From: Porphyromonas sp. COT-290 OH3588
GTDB taxonomy: Bacteria > Bacteroidota > Bacteroidia > Bacteroidales > Porphyromonadaceae
Direction: 5' to 3'
Assembly: GCF_000769075.1 (NCBI RefSeq)
Contig: NZ_JRFC01000020.1
Location: 62,001 to 126,000 of the forward strand
Length of the DNA stretch: 64,000 bases
The position numbers and the translations under genes are program-made. The first letter of the stretch is position 1, and every line of letters starts with the position of its first letter. A model generated the notes under the pieces. It made no database searches. It worked only from the letters and a program-made list of their open reading frames with translations, and was not told where the DNA came from. Positions 9,329 to 18,875 of this stretch are shown piece after piece.

Positions 9329-11950
9329 ATGAATCGGCTGTATCTATTACTAATCCTACTATTAGCCCATACCACCCTATGGGCTAATTTACATTTGATG
9401 AAACCCCGACAAACCAACACTCAAGCCAAGGTTCGGCAAACCTCTACCCCACTTACCCAATGGCAGTATCAGATGCTAGGCGATAGTCTATGGACAGCTT
9501 GCACTGTGCCGAGCCTCGTCCAAGATGAACTCATCAAAGCAGGCAAGCTACCCGACCCACACTACCGAGCCAATGAGCCCCTAGTGCAGTGGCCTAGCGA
9601 AGAAGACTGGATCTATCGCACGCGCTTTGTGCTCTCGACAGATGCGCTCTCGGCAAATAAAAAGCACTTCCTAGAGCTAGACGGTGTAGACACCTATGCC
9701 GATATATATATCAATGGTAGTCATCTTGGCAGCACGAGCAATATGTTTCTGGCCTATCGCTACGACATCACACCACATATAGCCTCGGGGGAGAACACCG
9801 TAACGGTACACATATATAGCCCTCTCAAAAGGGTTCATGCGCAGTATCTCTCCAATGGCTTCAACTACCCTGCCGACAACGATCACGCCCCTATTCGATA
9901 TAGCCCATTTACGCGCAAAGCTCCCTACCACTACGGCTGGGACTGGGGAATGCGCCTCGTCGCTATGGGACTATGGCGTCCCGTACGCCTAAGCAGCTAC
10001 GAGGAGGCCAGACTAGACGATGTATCGCTATCCACAAGCATCGTCTGGAGCAAAGAGCACCAGCCCACAGAGGCTCGCATCGAGGTTATGCCCGAGCTAA
10101 CTCTATTAACCCCAACCACGGGCCTCTGCTATGAGGTAGCTCTCGAGGACGAGCAAGGGCAAATCTGCGCCAAGAGCCGTAGCACAGACCTCCAGAAGCC
10201 TATAATGCTCACAGTGCAGCGACCTCATCTATGGTGGCCCAATGGCTGGGGAGATCCTTACCTCTATCGGCTATCGGTATCGCTACGCAATGCGCTGGGA
10301 GAGGAACTGGATCACTGGAGCAAACATATCGGCATTAGGGAGATTAAGTTCGTCAATCAGCCTGACCAATGGGGGACTTCTTTCTACTGGGAGGTCAATA
10401 AACGCCCCATATTCATTCGTGGAGCGAACTACATTCCCGGGGAACTACTACTGACCAAGCGACATGGCAAGGATTTTGAGCGCCTATTCGACGACATCAT
10501 CTTCGCCAATATGAATATGATCCGTGTCTGGGGAGGTGGTATCTACGAGGACGAGAGATTCTACGACGAGGCCGACAGACGTGGCATACTCATCTGGCAG
10601 GACTTTATGTTTGCCTGCACTGCTTACCCGAGCGATCGAGAGTTTCTATCCCTAGTACGCCAAGAAGCCGAGTATCAAGTTCGTCGCCTACGCCACCACG
10701 CCTCTCTAGCCCTGTGGTGTGGCAACAACGAAGTCGAGGAGGCTCTCAAATACTGGGGCTGGGCAAGCAGGTACTCCGCAGATCACTATCAACAGATGAG
10801 GCAGGGATACGACCCACTCTTCCGCCAGACACTACCAGAGGTGGTAGCCAACCTAGACGGCCAAAGATGCTATATACACGGCTCTCCCATGCAAGCGAAC
10901 TGGGGTAGACCAGAGAGTTTCGGACATGGCGACAGCCACTATTGGGGACTTTGGTATGGTCAGCAGCCTTTCGAGATTTTTCGCTCCGCTAGGGGTATGC
11001 GCTTCGTCAGCGAGTTTGGCTTCCAGTCCCTACCGACTCATGCCCTAATCTCTAGCTTTACACTGCCAGAGGATCATGATCTGGGCTCCGAGGTGATGAG
11101 GGTGCATCAGAAAGCCTCCACTGGCAACCAACGCATACTGGAGTATATGGAGCAGTACTACCAAGTACCGCAGTCTTTCGATAGACTCGTCTATGTATCT
11201 CAGGTATTACAAGGCAGAGGCATGGCCAAGGCAATACGTACTCTACGTAGCCAACGACCGGTGTGTATGGGTATGCTCTACTGGCAGCTCAATGATGTCT
11301 GGCCTGCTCTCTCATGGAGCAGCATCGACTACGGGCAAAACTACAAGGCTATGCACTACACCACGAGAGAGGCCTACGCCCCTATTGCTCTACTAGCCGA
11401 GCCACTTGGATCGGATTCGATCGCCATCTATGTAGCCAATGACCAGCTACAAGCTCTACAAGAAGGCAAACTAAGCCTAGGGCTCTACGCACTTGGAGGC
11501 AAAGAGATCCGTCAGGCAAGCATCAGTATACCAAACTGCCCACCCAATCAGCTCACACACCTATCGACGATCTCGACACAGGAGTGGGAGTTGGACCCCA
11601 GCTCTAGAGATCGAGTACTATCCATAAGTCTAGAGTTTGCTCATCATGACCCTATTCAACTAGAGTATTACCCTTGCCCGACCAAAGACCTGAAGCTAGA
11701 GCAGGAGCATGTCAAGGTCGAGATACTAGAGCAGAAGCAAGGCGAAGCAACGCTCCGCCTAAGCTCACCAGTACTCATCAAAGACATTTGGCTCACACTT
11801 GCCCAGCAACAGGCTCGCTTCAGTCGCAACTGCTTCGACCTGCTACCAAGGCAGGAGGTTATCGTACAGATCAGACACGAGCAGATCGAGGCCAAGGCTC
11901 CTCTTGACCTACGCCTAATGAGTATGAACCCGACGGCGAATACAATGTAA
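9329..11950 (+). CDS. Beta-mannosidase, GH2 family, exported
   Basis: 873 residues with a signal peptide (YLLLILLLAHTTLWA). It has the GH2 architecture: jelly-roll sugar-binding domain, Ig-like domain, TIM barrel, and C-terminal beta domains. The acid/base Glu lies in WCGNNEVEEA (E468) and the nucleophile in FVSEFGFQS (E562), similar to the positions in the Bacteroides thetaiotaomicron enzyme. It removes terminal beta-mannose, probably from the N-glycan core or mannans, in the periplasm. Length is normal. It fits with the GH92 alpha-mannosidase at 34565, although the two are far apart. Confidence 0.93.
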   Translation: MNRLYLLLILLLAHTTLWANLHLMKPRQTNTQAKVRQTSTPLTQWQYQMLGDSLWTACTVPSLVQDELIKAGKLPDPHYRANEPLVQWPSEEDWIYRTRFVLSTDALSANKKHFLELDGVDTYADIYINGSHLGSTSNMFLAYRYDITPHIASGENTVTVHIYSPLKRVHAQYLSNGFNYPADNDHAPIRYSPFTRKAPYHYGWDWGMRLVAMGLWRPVRLSSYEEARLDDVSLSTSIVWSKEHQPTEARIEVMPELTLLTPTTGLCYEVALEDEQGQICAKSRSTDLQKPIMLTVQRPHLWWPNGWGDPYLYRLSVSLRNALGEELDHWSKHIGIREIKFVNQPDQWGTSFYWEVNKRPIFIRGANYIPGELLLTKRHGKDFERLFDDIIFANMNMIRVWGGGIYEDERFYDEADRRGILIWQDFMFACTAYPSDREFLSLVRQEAEYQVRRLRHHASLALWCGNNEVEEALKYWGWASRYSADHYQQMRQGYDPLFRQTLPEVVANLDGQRCYIHGSPMQANWGRPESFGHGDSHYWGLWYGQQPFEIFRSARGMRFVSEFGFQSLPTHALISSFTLPEDHDLGSEVMRVHQKASTGNQRILEYMEQYYQVPQSFDRLVYVSQVLQGRGMAKAIRTLRSQRPVCMGMLYWQLNDVWPALSWSSIDYGQNYKAMHYTTREAYAPIALLAEPLGSDSIAIYVANDQLQALQEGKLSLGLYALGGKEIRQASISIPNCPPNQLTHLSTISTQEWELDPSSRDRVLSISLEFAHHDPIQLEYYPCPTKDLKLEQEHVKVEILEQKQGEATLRLSSPVLIKDIWLTLAQQQARFSRNCFDLLPRQEVIVQIRHEQIEAKAPLDLRLMSMNPTANTM

Positions 11951-11975
11951 TAAGTGAATAAATAGGGGGAGTAGA

Positions 11976-12003
11976 TTGAGGCAATAAGGGCCAAATAAAT
12001 TTG
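11976..12003 (+). promoter_or_regulatory. Promoter for the nucleoside phosphorylase gene
   Basis: TTG (11976-11978), 17 nt, then TAAATTTG (11996-12003) fits the Bacteroidota pattern TTG-N-TAnnTTTG, with a spacer slightly shorter than usual. The last TTG of the box is in frame with the gene and can be mistaken for its start codon. Confidence 0.5.
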
Positions 12004-12075
12004 GAAAATTGGCTTAATCATCGGAACTTTGGAGCAACGTATATATATTATAAATATCAAAATTCGATTATAGTT

Positions 12076-12954
12076 ATGAGTAACAAGCGAGTTATCCCAC
12101 CGTCCGAACTGATCATCAACGCCGATGGCTCTATATTTCATCTACATATCAAGCCCGAACAATTAGCAGATCGTGTATTCCTCGTTGGCGATCCTGCTCG
12201 TGTAGATCTAGTGGCCAAGCGCTTCGATAGCATCGAGTGTGACATCACGAGCCGAGAGTTCCACACCATTACTGGCATGTATCGAGGCAAGCGCATCAGC
12301 GTAGTGAGCCATGGTATCGGTACCGATAATATAGACATTGTGCTTAACGAGCTTGACGCCCTAGCCAACATCGACTTCGAAACGAGGCAAGTCAAAGACG
12401 AATTTCGACAGCTTACCCTCGTGCGTGTCGGCACCTCTGGTGGCCTGCAAGACGTTAGCCCAATCGGGACTTACGTAGCCGCCTCTCACAGCATCGGCTT
12501 CGATGGCGTAATCTACTTCTACGGCGGTACAGACAAAATCCGCAATAAGACATTCGAAGCCGAGCTATGCAAGCAACTCGACTGGCAGATCGAGGGGCTC
12601 AAGCCCTACGTCGTACCAGCAGATGCATCTCTACTAGAGCAAATCTGCCAAGATGACATTCTGCGTGGCAACACGATTGCAGCCAATGGCTTCTACGGCC
12701 CGCAAGGACGGAGCCTACGCCTCTCGCTACAAGACCCCGAGCTCAACAAGAAGATTCAGGCCTTCGACCTAGACGGGCAGGTCATCACCAATTACGAAAT
12801 GGAGAGCTCCTCTCTAGCAGGTCTAGCAGCTCTAATGGGACATCGAGCCCTCACGGTCTGCTGCATCATCGCAGGACGAAAGGCAGAGAAGATGAATACC
12901 GACTACAAAGGCAGCATAGAGGGATTAATAGATATGGTACTCGAGCGCATCTAA
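12076..12954 (+). CDS. Nucleoside phosphorylase, uridine phosphorylase-like
   Basis: 292 residues from ATG 12076 (MSNKRVIPPSEL). A TTG at 12001 is the tail of the promoter -7 box and cannot be the start. Family motifs are FLVGDPARVDLVAKRF (phosphate site), VRVGTSGGLQ and NYEMESSSLAG (ribose/base site with the Glu-Met-Glu core). It cleaves a nucleoside with phosphate to give the base and pentose 1-phosphate for salvage. The sequence does not settle between uridine and other nucleosides, though the length and motif set favour the uridine phosphorylase-like group. It ends 13 bp before meaB. Confidence 0.85.
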   Translation: MSNKRVIPPSELIINADGSIFHLHIKPEQLADRVFLVGDPARVDLVAKRFDSIECDITSREFHTITGMYRGKRISVVSHGIGTDNIDIVLNELDALANIDFETRQVKDEFRQLTLVRVGTSGGLQDVSPIGTYVAASHSIGFDGVIYFYGGTDKIRNKTFEAELCKQLDWQIEGLKPYVVPADASLLEQICQDDILRGNTIAANGFYGPQGRSLRLSLQDPELNKKIQAFDLDGQVITNYEMESSSLAGLAALMGHRALTVCCIIAGRKAEKMNTDYKGSIEGLIDMVLERI

Positions 12955-12967
12955 CCACAGCAACAAC

Positions 12968-14080
12968 ATGGACATTAACGAAGAACTCCTGCATCACCCC
13001 GAGAACGACCCTGCCTACATGGGGCTCAAAGTAAATCAGGGTGTGAGTGTACAGCCTATGCTCAACCCCAATTTTAGGCGTGTGCCACGGCGTCAGTACA
13101 CAGTCGATGAGTTTGTCGAGGGGATACTCCGATCGGATATTACGATCCTCAGCCAAGCCGTAACGCTCGTTGAGAGCAATCACCCAGATCATCAGGTCAT
13201 CGCCCAGCAGATTATCGAGCGTTGCCTCCCCTACACAGGCAAATCAATCCGCATTGGTCTGACGGGTGTGCCGGGTGCAGGTAAGAGTACCTCGATAGAT
13301 ACCTTCGGAATACACCTGTGTAAGCAGGGGCGCAAGCTGGCCGTCCTTGCAATCGACCCAAGTAGCGAACGCTCTGGAGGAAGTATTCTGGGTGACAAAA
13401 CTCGTATGGAGCAGCTCTCTCACCACCCTAACGCCTTCATTCGCCCTAGCCCTACGGCAGGCTCTCTAGGAGGTGTGGCACGTAAGACCCGAGAAACGAT
13501 CATGCTCTGCGAGGCGGCAGGCTACGACACGATTATTGTCGAAACGGTAGGGGTCGGCCAGAGCGAAACGGCAGTGCACTCCATGGTAGACTTCTTCCTG
13601 CTGATCCAGCTATCGGGAACGGGAGATGAGCTGCAAGGGATCAAACGTGGGATCATGGAGATGGCCGATGCCATCATCATCAACAAAGCAGACGGAGATA
13701 ATATCCCCAAAGCCAATCTAGCAGCCTCGCACTTCCGCAATGCCCTACACCTATTCCCGCCTACAGAGTCGGGCTGGAAACCCAAAGTACTGACCTACTC
13801 AGGCTTCTACGGCCTCGGGATCAAGGAAATCTGGGATATGGTCGATGAGTACCGTCACTTTGCTATGGACTCTGGCTACTTCTACGAGAAGCGCCAAAGA
13901 CAGGCCAAATGGTGGATGTATGAAACAGTAAACGAGGCATTGCATCGCTCGTTCTATGGTAGTGATGTGGTCAAATCCCTGCGTCCGGGCATCGAGCAAC
14001 AGGTGCTAGACGATATGGTGTCCTCCTTCGTTGGTGCGCAGAAGCTCCTCGATGCCTACTACGACTCTCTGAAGGAATAG
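12968..14080 (+). CDS. meaB: Methylmalonyl-CoA mutase-associated GTPase MeaB/ArgK
   Basis: 370 residues. Walker A is GLTGVPGAGKSTSIDTFG (near residue 97), followed by VLAIDPSSERSGGSILGDKTRM, the switch region IIVETVGVGQSE, and NKADGDN for the base. MeaB chaperones adenosylcobalamin-dependent methylmalonyl-CoA mutase, protecting and reloading its cofactor. This fits propionate formation from succinate, common in Bacteroidales. The mutase genes are not in the window. The C-terminal dimer helices are present and the length is normal. Confidence 0.93.
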   Translation: MDINEELLHHPENDPAYMGLKVNQGVSVQPMLNPNFRRVPRRQYTVDEFVEGILRSDITILSQAVTLVESNHPDHQVIAQQIIERCLPYTGKSIRIGLTGVPGAGKSTSIDTFGIHLCKQGRKLAVLAIDPSSERSGGSILGDKTRMEQLSHHPNAFIRPSPTAGSLGGVARKTRETIMLCEAAGYDTIIVETVGVGQSETAVHSMVDFFLLIQLSGTGDELQGIKRGIMEMADAIIINKADGDNIPKANLAASHFRNALHLFPPTESGWKPKVLTYSGFYGLGIKEIWDMVDEYRHFAMDSGYFYEKRQRQAKWWMYETVNEALHRSFYGSDVVKSLRPGIEQQVLDDMVSSFVGAQKLLDAYYDSLKE

Positions 14081-14140
14081 CAGAAGAGAGAGCCAAAGCC
14101 CATAAAACGAGGGCATAGCTTTACCCAAAACACTCTTATC

Positions 14141-14184
14141 CAGAGGCGAGATCTAGTAACTCACTAGGCCTCGCCTCCTTTTTT
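14141..14184 (+). terminator. Rho-independent terminator after meaB
   Basis: Arms GAGGCGAG (14143-14150) and CTCGCCTC (14170-14177) form an 8-bp stem with an inner CTAG/CTAG pairing. A run of six T residues follows at 14179-14184, about 60 bp past the meaB stop. Confidence 0.85.
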
Positions 14185-14273
14185 GTGACACATCGCTCCC
14201 CGAGCAAGGCATGAACCGAAGACTCTTCTTGAGGAAAGTATCGGCAAAAATAATCGTACATGCATATTCTATG

Positions 14274-14281
14274 TATATTTG
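14274..14281 (+). promoter_or_regulatory. -7 box for the glutamate synthase small-subunit gene
   Basis: TATATTTG fits TAnnTTTG and lies 39 bp upstream of the ATG at 14321. Its final TTG is in frame with the gene, which explains an apparent longer reading frame from 14279. No -33 TTG is visible. Confidence 0.45.
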
Positions 14282-14320
14282 TTTCGGTTTATTTCGAATG
14301 AACAAAACGGTATTGGATGT

Positions 14321-15799
14321 ATGACATCACAAGAACTCATTAAGCAAAGACGGACAGAGGAGTGGCGCAATCAGCTCCGTCGCTCCATTCCAAACAAAGA
14401 GCGTATGGCGCTCGAGCGCACAGAGCAGTCTAAGCGTACCCAAGATCTAAACTTAGCCTCATTATATGTAGAGGACATCATCAACTATAGCCATGAAGAA
14501 GCCCTACAAGAAGCTAGGCGATGCCTAGACTGCCCCAACCCGGGCTGTATGGCTGCATGCCCAGCAGGTATCCATATCCCCAGTTTCATAAAAGAGCTAG
14601 AGCGCGGCAATCTGCCTGCCAGCTGGCGCATACTCCGAGAGAGCAGCACGCTATCTGCCATCTGCTCTAGGGTTTGCCCACACGAAAAGCAGTGCGAGGG
14701 CGGCTGTATCTACCCCGTGAGCCTCAAGAAGCGTGCTGTGTCGATCGGTGCTCTAGAGCGCTATGTAGCCACGGAGGAACAGAAGAACAGAGAGCAGTGG
14801 CATACGCTACAGCCCACTGCCCCAGCCAATGGCCATAAAGTCGCCTTAGTGGGTGCTGGGCCTGCGAGCTTTGCGACTGCTCACGATCTCGCTCTACTGG
14901 GCTATGAAGTTACAATGTTTGATGCGGCAGATGAGCCGGGAGGTGTGATGCGCAGCGGTATCCCTCGCTTCCGTCTACCTGCTGAGGTAATTGATGACGA
15001 GGTGACACGCCTCAAAAGCTATGGAGTACGCCTAGAGCTAGGTGTGACGGTGGGGCGTGATGTGAGCCTCGAGGCACTCAAAGCTCAGGGCTACGAAGCC
15101 TTTTTTCTCGGCACAGGCGCTTGTATCTCCAATGTGATGGGTGTCCCCGGCGAAGACCTCCCCGGAGTATGGCTAGCGGGCGACTATCTATCTCGTGCCA
15201 ATCTGCTAGATGATCCTCAAAAAGCGGAAGAAGCTCTCGCCGACCTCAAGGGGAAACGAGTAGCAGTAATAGGCGGAGGGAACACTGCAATGGACGCCGT
15301 ACGCACCGCCGTACGGCTAGGTGCTGAGCGTGCTATGGTCATCTATCGCAGAAGCCGTGACGAGATGCCTGCTACCAACGAAGAAATAGAACACGCTCTA
15401 GCCGAGGGTGTAGAACTGGTACCGCTACATCAGGTCAAGGCCTACCACGCAGGAGCTGACGGACGAGTAGCACGTATGGAGCTACACTGCATGGAGCTAA
15501 CCGAGCCAGACGAAAGTGGAAGACGTAGACCTGTGGCTACGGGCAAAACTATAGAGATGGAGGTAGACCTAGTGGTCGTGTGCGTAGGCGTTTCGCAAGA
15601 CCCCTTACTGCCTCAAGTACTCCAAGGACTCGAGACCAAGTGGGACGTACAGATCGTCGTGAACGACGACTACCAGACCTCTCTGCAAGGTATCTATGCT
15701 GGGGGGGACGTGATCAGAGGAGGAGCGACCGTAGTACAAGCCATGCGAGATGGTCGTAGAGCGGCCTCGGCCATACACCAAGCACTAAGCCATCACTAA
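14321..15799 (+). CDS. gltD: NADPH-dependent glutamate synthase small subunit-type oxidoreductase
   Basis: 492 residues from ATG 14321. The N-terminal Fer4_20-type domain has cysteine groups CLDCPNPGCMAACPAG and CSRVCPHEKQCEGGC. An FAD-binding motif (VGAGPASFATAHDLA), an NADPH motif (VIGGGNTAMDAVRTA) and the closing FAD motif (YAGGDVIRGGATVVQAM) follow. It passes electrons from NADPH to the large subunit of glutamate synthase or a related partner. No large subunit is visible here, so it may be a stand-alone GltA/SudA-type enzyme. The stop codon lies inside a short 11-bp tandem repeat shared with the priA leader. Confidence 0.85.
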   Translation: MTSQELIKQRRTEEWRNQLRRSIPNKERMALERTEQSKRTQDLNLASLYVEDIINYSHEEALQEARRCLDCPNPGCMAACPAGIHIPSFIKELERGNLPASWRILRESSTLSAICSRVCPHEKQCEGGCIYPVSLKKRAVSIGALERYVATEEQKNREQWHTLQPTAPANGHKVALVGAGPASFATAHDLALLGYEVTMFDAADEPGGVMRSGIPRFRLPAEVIDDEVTRLKSYGVRLELGVTVGRDVSLEALKAQGYEAFFLGTGACISNVMGVPGEDLPGVWLAGDYLSRANLLDDPQKAEEALADLKGKRVAVIGGGNTAMDAVRTAVRLGAERAMVIYRRSRDEMPATNEEIEHALAEGVELVPLHQVKAYHAGADGRVARMELHCMELTEPDESGRRRPVATGKTIEMEVDLVVVCVGVSQDPLLPQVLQGLETKWDVQIVVNDDYQTSLQGIYAGGDVIRGGATVVQAMRDGRRAASAIHQALSHH

Positions 15800-15814
15800 G
15801 CCATCACTAAGCCT
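15784..15814 (+). repeat. 11-bp tandem repeat at the gltD-priA junction
   Basis: The unit ACTAAGCCATC is present twice (15784-15794 and 15795-15805) with a partial third copy. It contains the gltD stop codon and ends 4 bp before the priA ATG. Because 11 is not a multiple of 3, a gain or loss of one unit would move sequence between frames at the end of gltD. Confidence 0.8.
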
Positions 15815-15818
15815 CAAG

Positions 15819-18332
15819 ATGTATGCCGAGCTGATACTCCCTCTCGCCCTCTCTGGTCAGTACCATTATCGAGTACCAGAGCAAGGCATATTCGCCGAGC
15901 AGCAACTGCTCTCGGGTATGAGAGTGGTAGTATCATTCGGGGCGAAGCGCTTCTACACCGGCATCGTGCGGCGTCTATCTCCTACTCCTCCCGAGGGAGT
16001 AGATGAGCGCCACATCAAACCTATCGAGAGCATTCTCGACCAGAAGCCTCTGGTCACAGAGGCAGAGTTCGCCCTATGGGAATGGGTGGCACACTACTAC
16101 CACGCCTCCCTTGGGCAGGTTATGCGCCTTGCATTGCCTACTGGGCTACTCCCCGAGAGCCAAACACTCGTAACGCTCTGCCCCGAATACCAATCCGACC
16201 GCCCACTCGAGCCCAAAGCGCTTGAGCTACTTGATGCCCTAGCACAAACCAAAGGACAAACTCTGACCATGGAGCAGCTAAGGCATCGCTTGGGCTACGA
16301 TTGCTCTCGGGTATTCGATCTGCTGTACAACCTAGGTGCCGTACAGACAGAGGAGAGGCTAAAAACTCGCTACAAGCCAAGAGTAAAGGTCTACGTAGCC
16401 CTATCTACAGACTATCGTAGCACAGACGCCCTCTCTCGTGCCGAGGAGCTACTCTCTCGTGCGCCCAAACAGCTAGAAATGCTGGGACGATGGCTAATTC
16501 TTGCCGAGGAGAGAGGTATAGGGTTAGAGGGCTGTATAGCACGAGAGGAGCTAGCCCAGCACAGCCCCAGAGATCTCATACTCATTAGAGCATTGGTAGG
16601 TAGGGGCATATTCGTCCTACAACATCTTGCCGAGAGCCGCATAGCTCCACACGAAGATCCGCCTCCTATAACCGAGATAGGCAAAGCCGAGGAGCTTACC
16701 CATCCTGTGAGCCTAGTCTATACACGCTATAGCCGAGAGCGGGAGGAGCAGATCATCGGCCAAGTAGCTCAAAAAATCCGAGAGGGATATCAAGTGCTAC
16801 TGCTGAGCCCATCGGCTGCATCATTCCCTGCACAAGCTCAGTTCATATCTGAGCTCACTAGAGCTGCACTCGGCAAAATCTATCATTACCACCCCCTGAT
16901 CAACGAAGCGAAACGAACAGAGCTGTATCTACATCTCACGAGCAGTGAGGAGGCGTGTCTAGTAATGGGGACAAGGCAAGCCATCTTCTTGCCGATGCGT
17001 CGCTTGGGCCTAATCATTGTAGATCAAGAGCAAGAATATCTGTACAAACAGCAGCACTCCGCCCCACTCTTCCACGCTCGTGATGTAGCGCTCTGGCTCG
17101 GCCACAAACACAGCATACCTATTTTGCTCTCTAGCGAAACGCCTTCGGCTGAGGCCATCTTCAACGTGCTGCGTGGCAAGTATGCTCTTCTAGCCAAGAG
17201 TCAGCCCGAGGCCACTGAGCAGCCACACGCACTCGCTTTTGACCTCAAGACGATTGATCTCGTGGAGCAACGAGAGCAGGGACGTATGCCCTATGGGGCT
17301 AGTATCTCTCCTGCACTACGAGAAGCGATGGAGGGGGCCTTGAGGGCAGGCAAACGCATCTTGCTACTACAAAATAGGCGAGGCTATGCCCCGTATGCAC
17401 TCTGTGATGCCTGCGGAGGGCGAATTGGGTGCCCACACTGCAATGTTAGCCTAGCCTACCACAGCTCCCAGCGCTGTATGCAGTGCCACTACTGTGGCTA
17501 CGAGCAACCTCTTCCTGTGGCGTGCCCAAGCTGTGGTACACGCTCGGTAGTCTATCGCCGAACCGAGAGGCCTGCCCTACGCTTAGTTGGTTATGGCGTA
17601 GAGCGAGTAGAGGAAGAGATTAAGGAGCTATTTGACCAAGCCGAGGTCCTACGAATAGATAGCGAGAGTCTACAGAGCAATAAGCGCATTCAGGAGTTAC
17701 ACCAGAGGATAGAGGCTGGCAATGTCGATATCATCGTCGGTACTCAGCTCATCAAGGGGCAGCCTATCTGGGACAATATCGGTCTAATAGCTGTGGTACA
17801 GCTGGACACCATACTCGCCTACCCCGACTTCCGCTCGGAGGAAAGAGCCTACCAACTTCTGATGCAACTACTGCTACACACGAGCGAAGCCTCGGGCGGA
17901 GAGAGTTCCTGCCAACTACTCCTACAAACCGCCCGCCCTGAACACCCCTTCATCGAGATGCTCAAGCGAAGGGATTACAAGAGCTTCATCAAACAACAGC
18001 TATCCCTGCGCCAGATGCTGCGCTTTGCTCCATTCTGGCGTATGACCTACATTCGCCTAAAAGGGACAGACGAATCGGTTGTCGAGAGCATCGCTCAGGC
18101 TTTTGCCGAGCTTCTGATACAGCGCTTGGGAGCAGACCGAGTAAGTGATGCACAGGAACCCTATGTCGCACGTATTGACAACCAGCATATCAGAGAGATT
18201 GTCTGCCGAAGACCCTTCTCCGAGAGTTTCCACCACGAGCGAGAGGCCTTCGCCGCTGCAGAGCAGGAGCTAACGAGCCTCTACCCACTTGCCAAACGTG
18301 TCCGCATCATCTTCGATATCGACCCCCTCTAG
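15819..18332 (+). CDS. priA: Primosomal protein N' (PriA) with degenerate ATPase motifs
   Basis: 837 residues, full PriA length. Present: an N-terminal 3'-DNA-binding domain (residues 1-100), winged helix, helicase lobes, and a zinc module with eight cysteines (C529, C532, C538, C541, C556, C559, C569, C572). GYGVERVEEEIKELF and AYPDFRSEERAYQLL are recognisable PriA segments. Unusual: where GxTGSGKT should be (about 297-308) the sequence is VSLVYTRYSRER. Walker B DEEH is DQEQ (402-405), motif V is GTQLIKGQPIW, and motif VI QVAGRAGR is replaced by QLLLHTSEASGG (683-694). The frame is intact, so this is not a decaying pseudogene. It probably retains primosome assembly and fork binding without helicase activity. 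Confidence 0.85.
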   Translation: MYAELILPLALSGQYHYRVPEQGIFAEQQLLSGMRVVVSFGAKRFYTGIVRRLSPTPPEGVDERHIKPIESILDQKPLVTEAEFALWEWVAHYYHASLGQVMRLALPTGLLPESQTLVTLCPEYQSDRPLEPKALELLDALAQTKGQTLTMEQLRHRLGYDCSRVFDLLYNLGAVQTEERLKTRYKPRVKVYVALSTDYRSTDALSRAEELLSRAPKQLEMLGRWLILAEERGIGLEGCIAREELAQHSPRDLILIRALVGRGIFVLQHLAESRIAPHEDPPPITEIGKAEELTHPVSLVYTRYSREREEQIIGQVAQKIREGYQVLLLSPSAASFPAQAQFISELTRAALGKIYHYHPLINEAKRTELYLHLTSSEEACLVMGTRQAIFLPMRRLGLIIVDQEQEYLYKQQHSAPLFHARDVALWLGHKHSIPILLSSETPSAEAIFNVLRGKYALLAKSQPEATEQPHALAFDLKTIDLVEQREQGRMPYGASISPALREAMEGALRAGKRILLLQNRRGYAPYALCDACGGRIGCPHCNVSLAYHSSQRCMQCHYCGYEQPLPVACPSCGTRSVVYRRTERPALRLVGYGVERVEEEIKELFDQAEVLRIDSESLQSNKRIQELHQRIEAGNVDIIVGTQLIKGQPIWDNIGLIAVVQLDTILAYPDFRSEERAYQLLMQLLLHTSEASGGESSCQLLLQTARPEHPFIEMLKRRDYKSFIKQQLSLRQMLRFAPFWRMTYIRLKGTDESVVESIAQAFAELLIQRLGADRVSDAQEPYVARIDNQHIREIVCRRPFSESFHHEREAFAAAEQELTSLYPLAKRVRIIFDIDPL

Positions 18333-18385
18333 CGCCATCTCCCCCCTAAAAACAGCTCACCCGATAGGACAAAACCCACCATATC

Positions 18386-18413
18386 CCATTGCTTCGCCTA
18401 GCGAAAACAATGG
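18386..18413 (+). terminator. Stem-loop downstream of priA
   Basis: CCATTG (18386-18391) and TTCGC (18393-18397) pair with GCGAA (18401-18405) and CAATGG (18408-18413) around a CTA loop. It lies 53 bp past the priA stop. No T-tract follows, so termination is uncertain. It sits directly at the left end of the block shared by repeat copies B and D. Confidence 0.4.
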
Positions 18414-18417
18414 TAAA

Positions 18418-18875
18418 GGTTATTTCTCCACACCCAATCAACTTGATTTTAGGCCTTCATCCCTCGACTTTTTAGTTAAGGAATGTAAAGGAATTATGCT
18501 TAGATTTTAGAAAGTATAGGGGCTGTTTATAAAGGTTCGCAAGGCAATTCGGGGAGATTGATGGGAAGTTCTTTTCGGATTGGTGGGCTAATCCTCCAAG
18601 ATATGTCCACAAATCCAAATAGATCGATGGGAAGAAACCCTATATTTTTCGCCTCAAGGAGATAAAACCTCAGAAAACATACATCTAAACACCTGACTAT
18701 AAACAAACTGCAAGACGAGCGTTTTGAGAGCGTTTTTGCGTTGAGCTGGGGCGTAGGTGCCCAAACGAGTCTGGACGCAACCTAGAGGCCGCTAGAGGGC
18801 AAATACAAAGCCAGAGGCCTCTCACCTAGGAACCCTCAATCTTGGTCTAAACCGAAAGAAAATCGTTATAAAATG
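18418..18875 (+). repeat. Intergenic repeat family, copy B (long form)
   Basis: Landmarks: TTGATGGG (18558), TCGATGGGAAG (18624), CTAGAGGCCGCTAG, then AGGGCAAATAC (18796). Spacings are 66 and 172 nt. The terminal CCCATCAA module is worn (CCCTCAAT near 18833). An extra upstream block, 18418-18557, is almost the same as 41158-41298 of copy D, so B and D form a subfamily. It is co-oriented with yitT, which starts about 200 bp downstream. The rest of the 742-bp gap (18876-19030) has no other gene that I can see. Confidence 0.85.

Noticed and set aside
11668-12141. 157-codon minus-strand frame
   Set aside because: It is antisense to the end of the beta-mannosidase and the start of the phosphorylase, with no family match.
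15819-18332. priA as a pseudogene
   Set aside because: The frame is full length without stops, and zinc and DNA-binding motifs are intact.
18540-18640. CRISPR-like short repeats (TTGATGGGAAG twice)
   Set aside because: Only two direct copies per element at 66 nt, with a conserved hairpin between them instead of unique spacers, and no cas genes.
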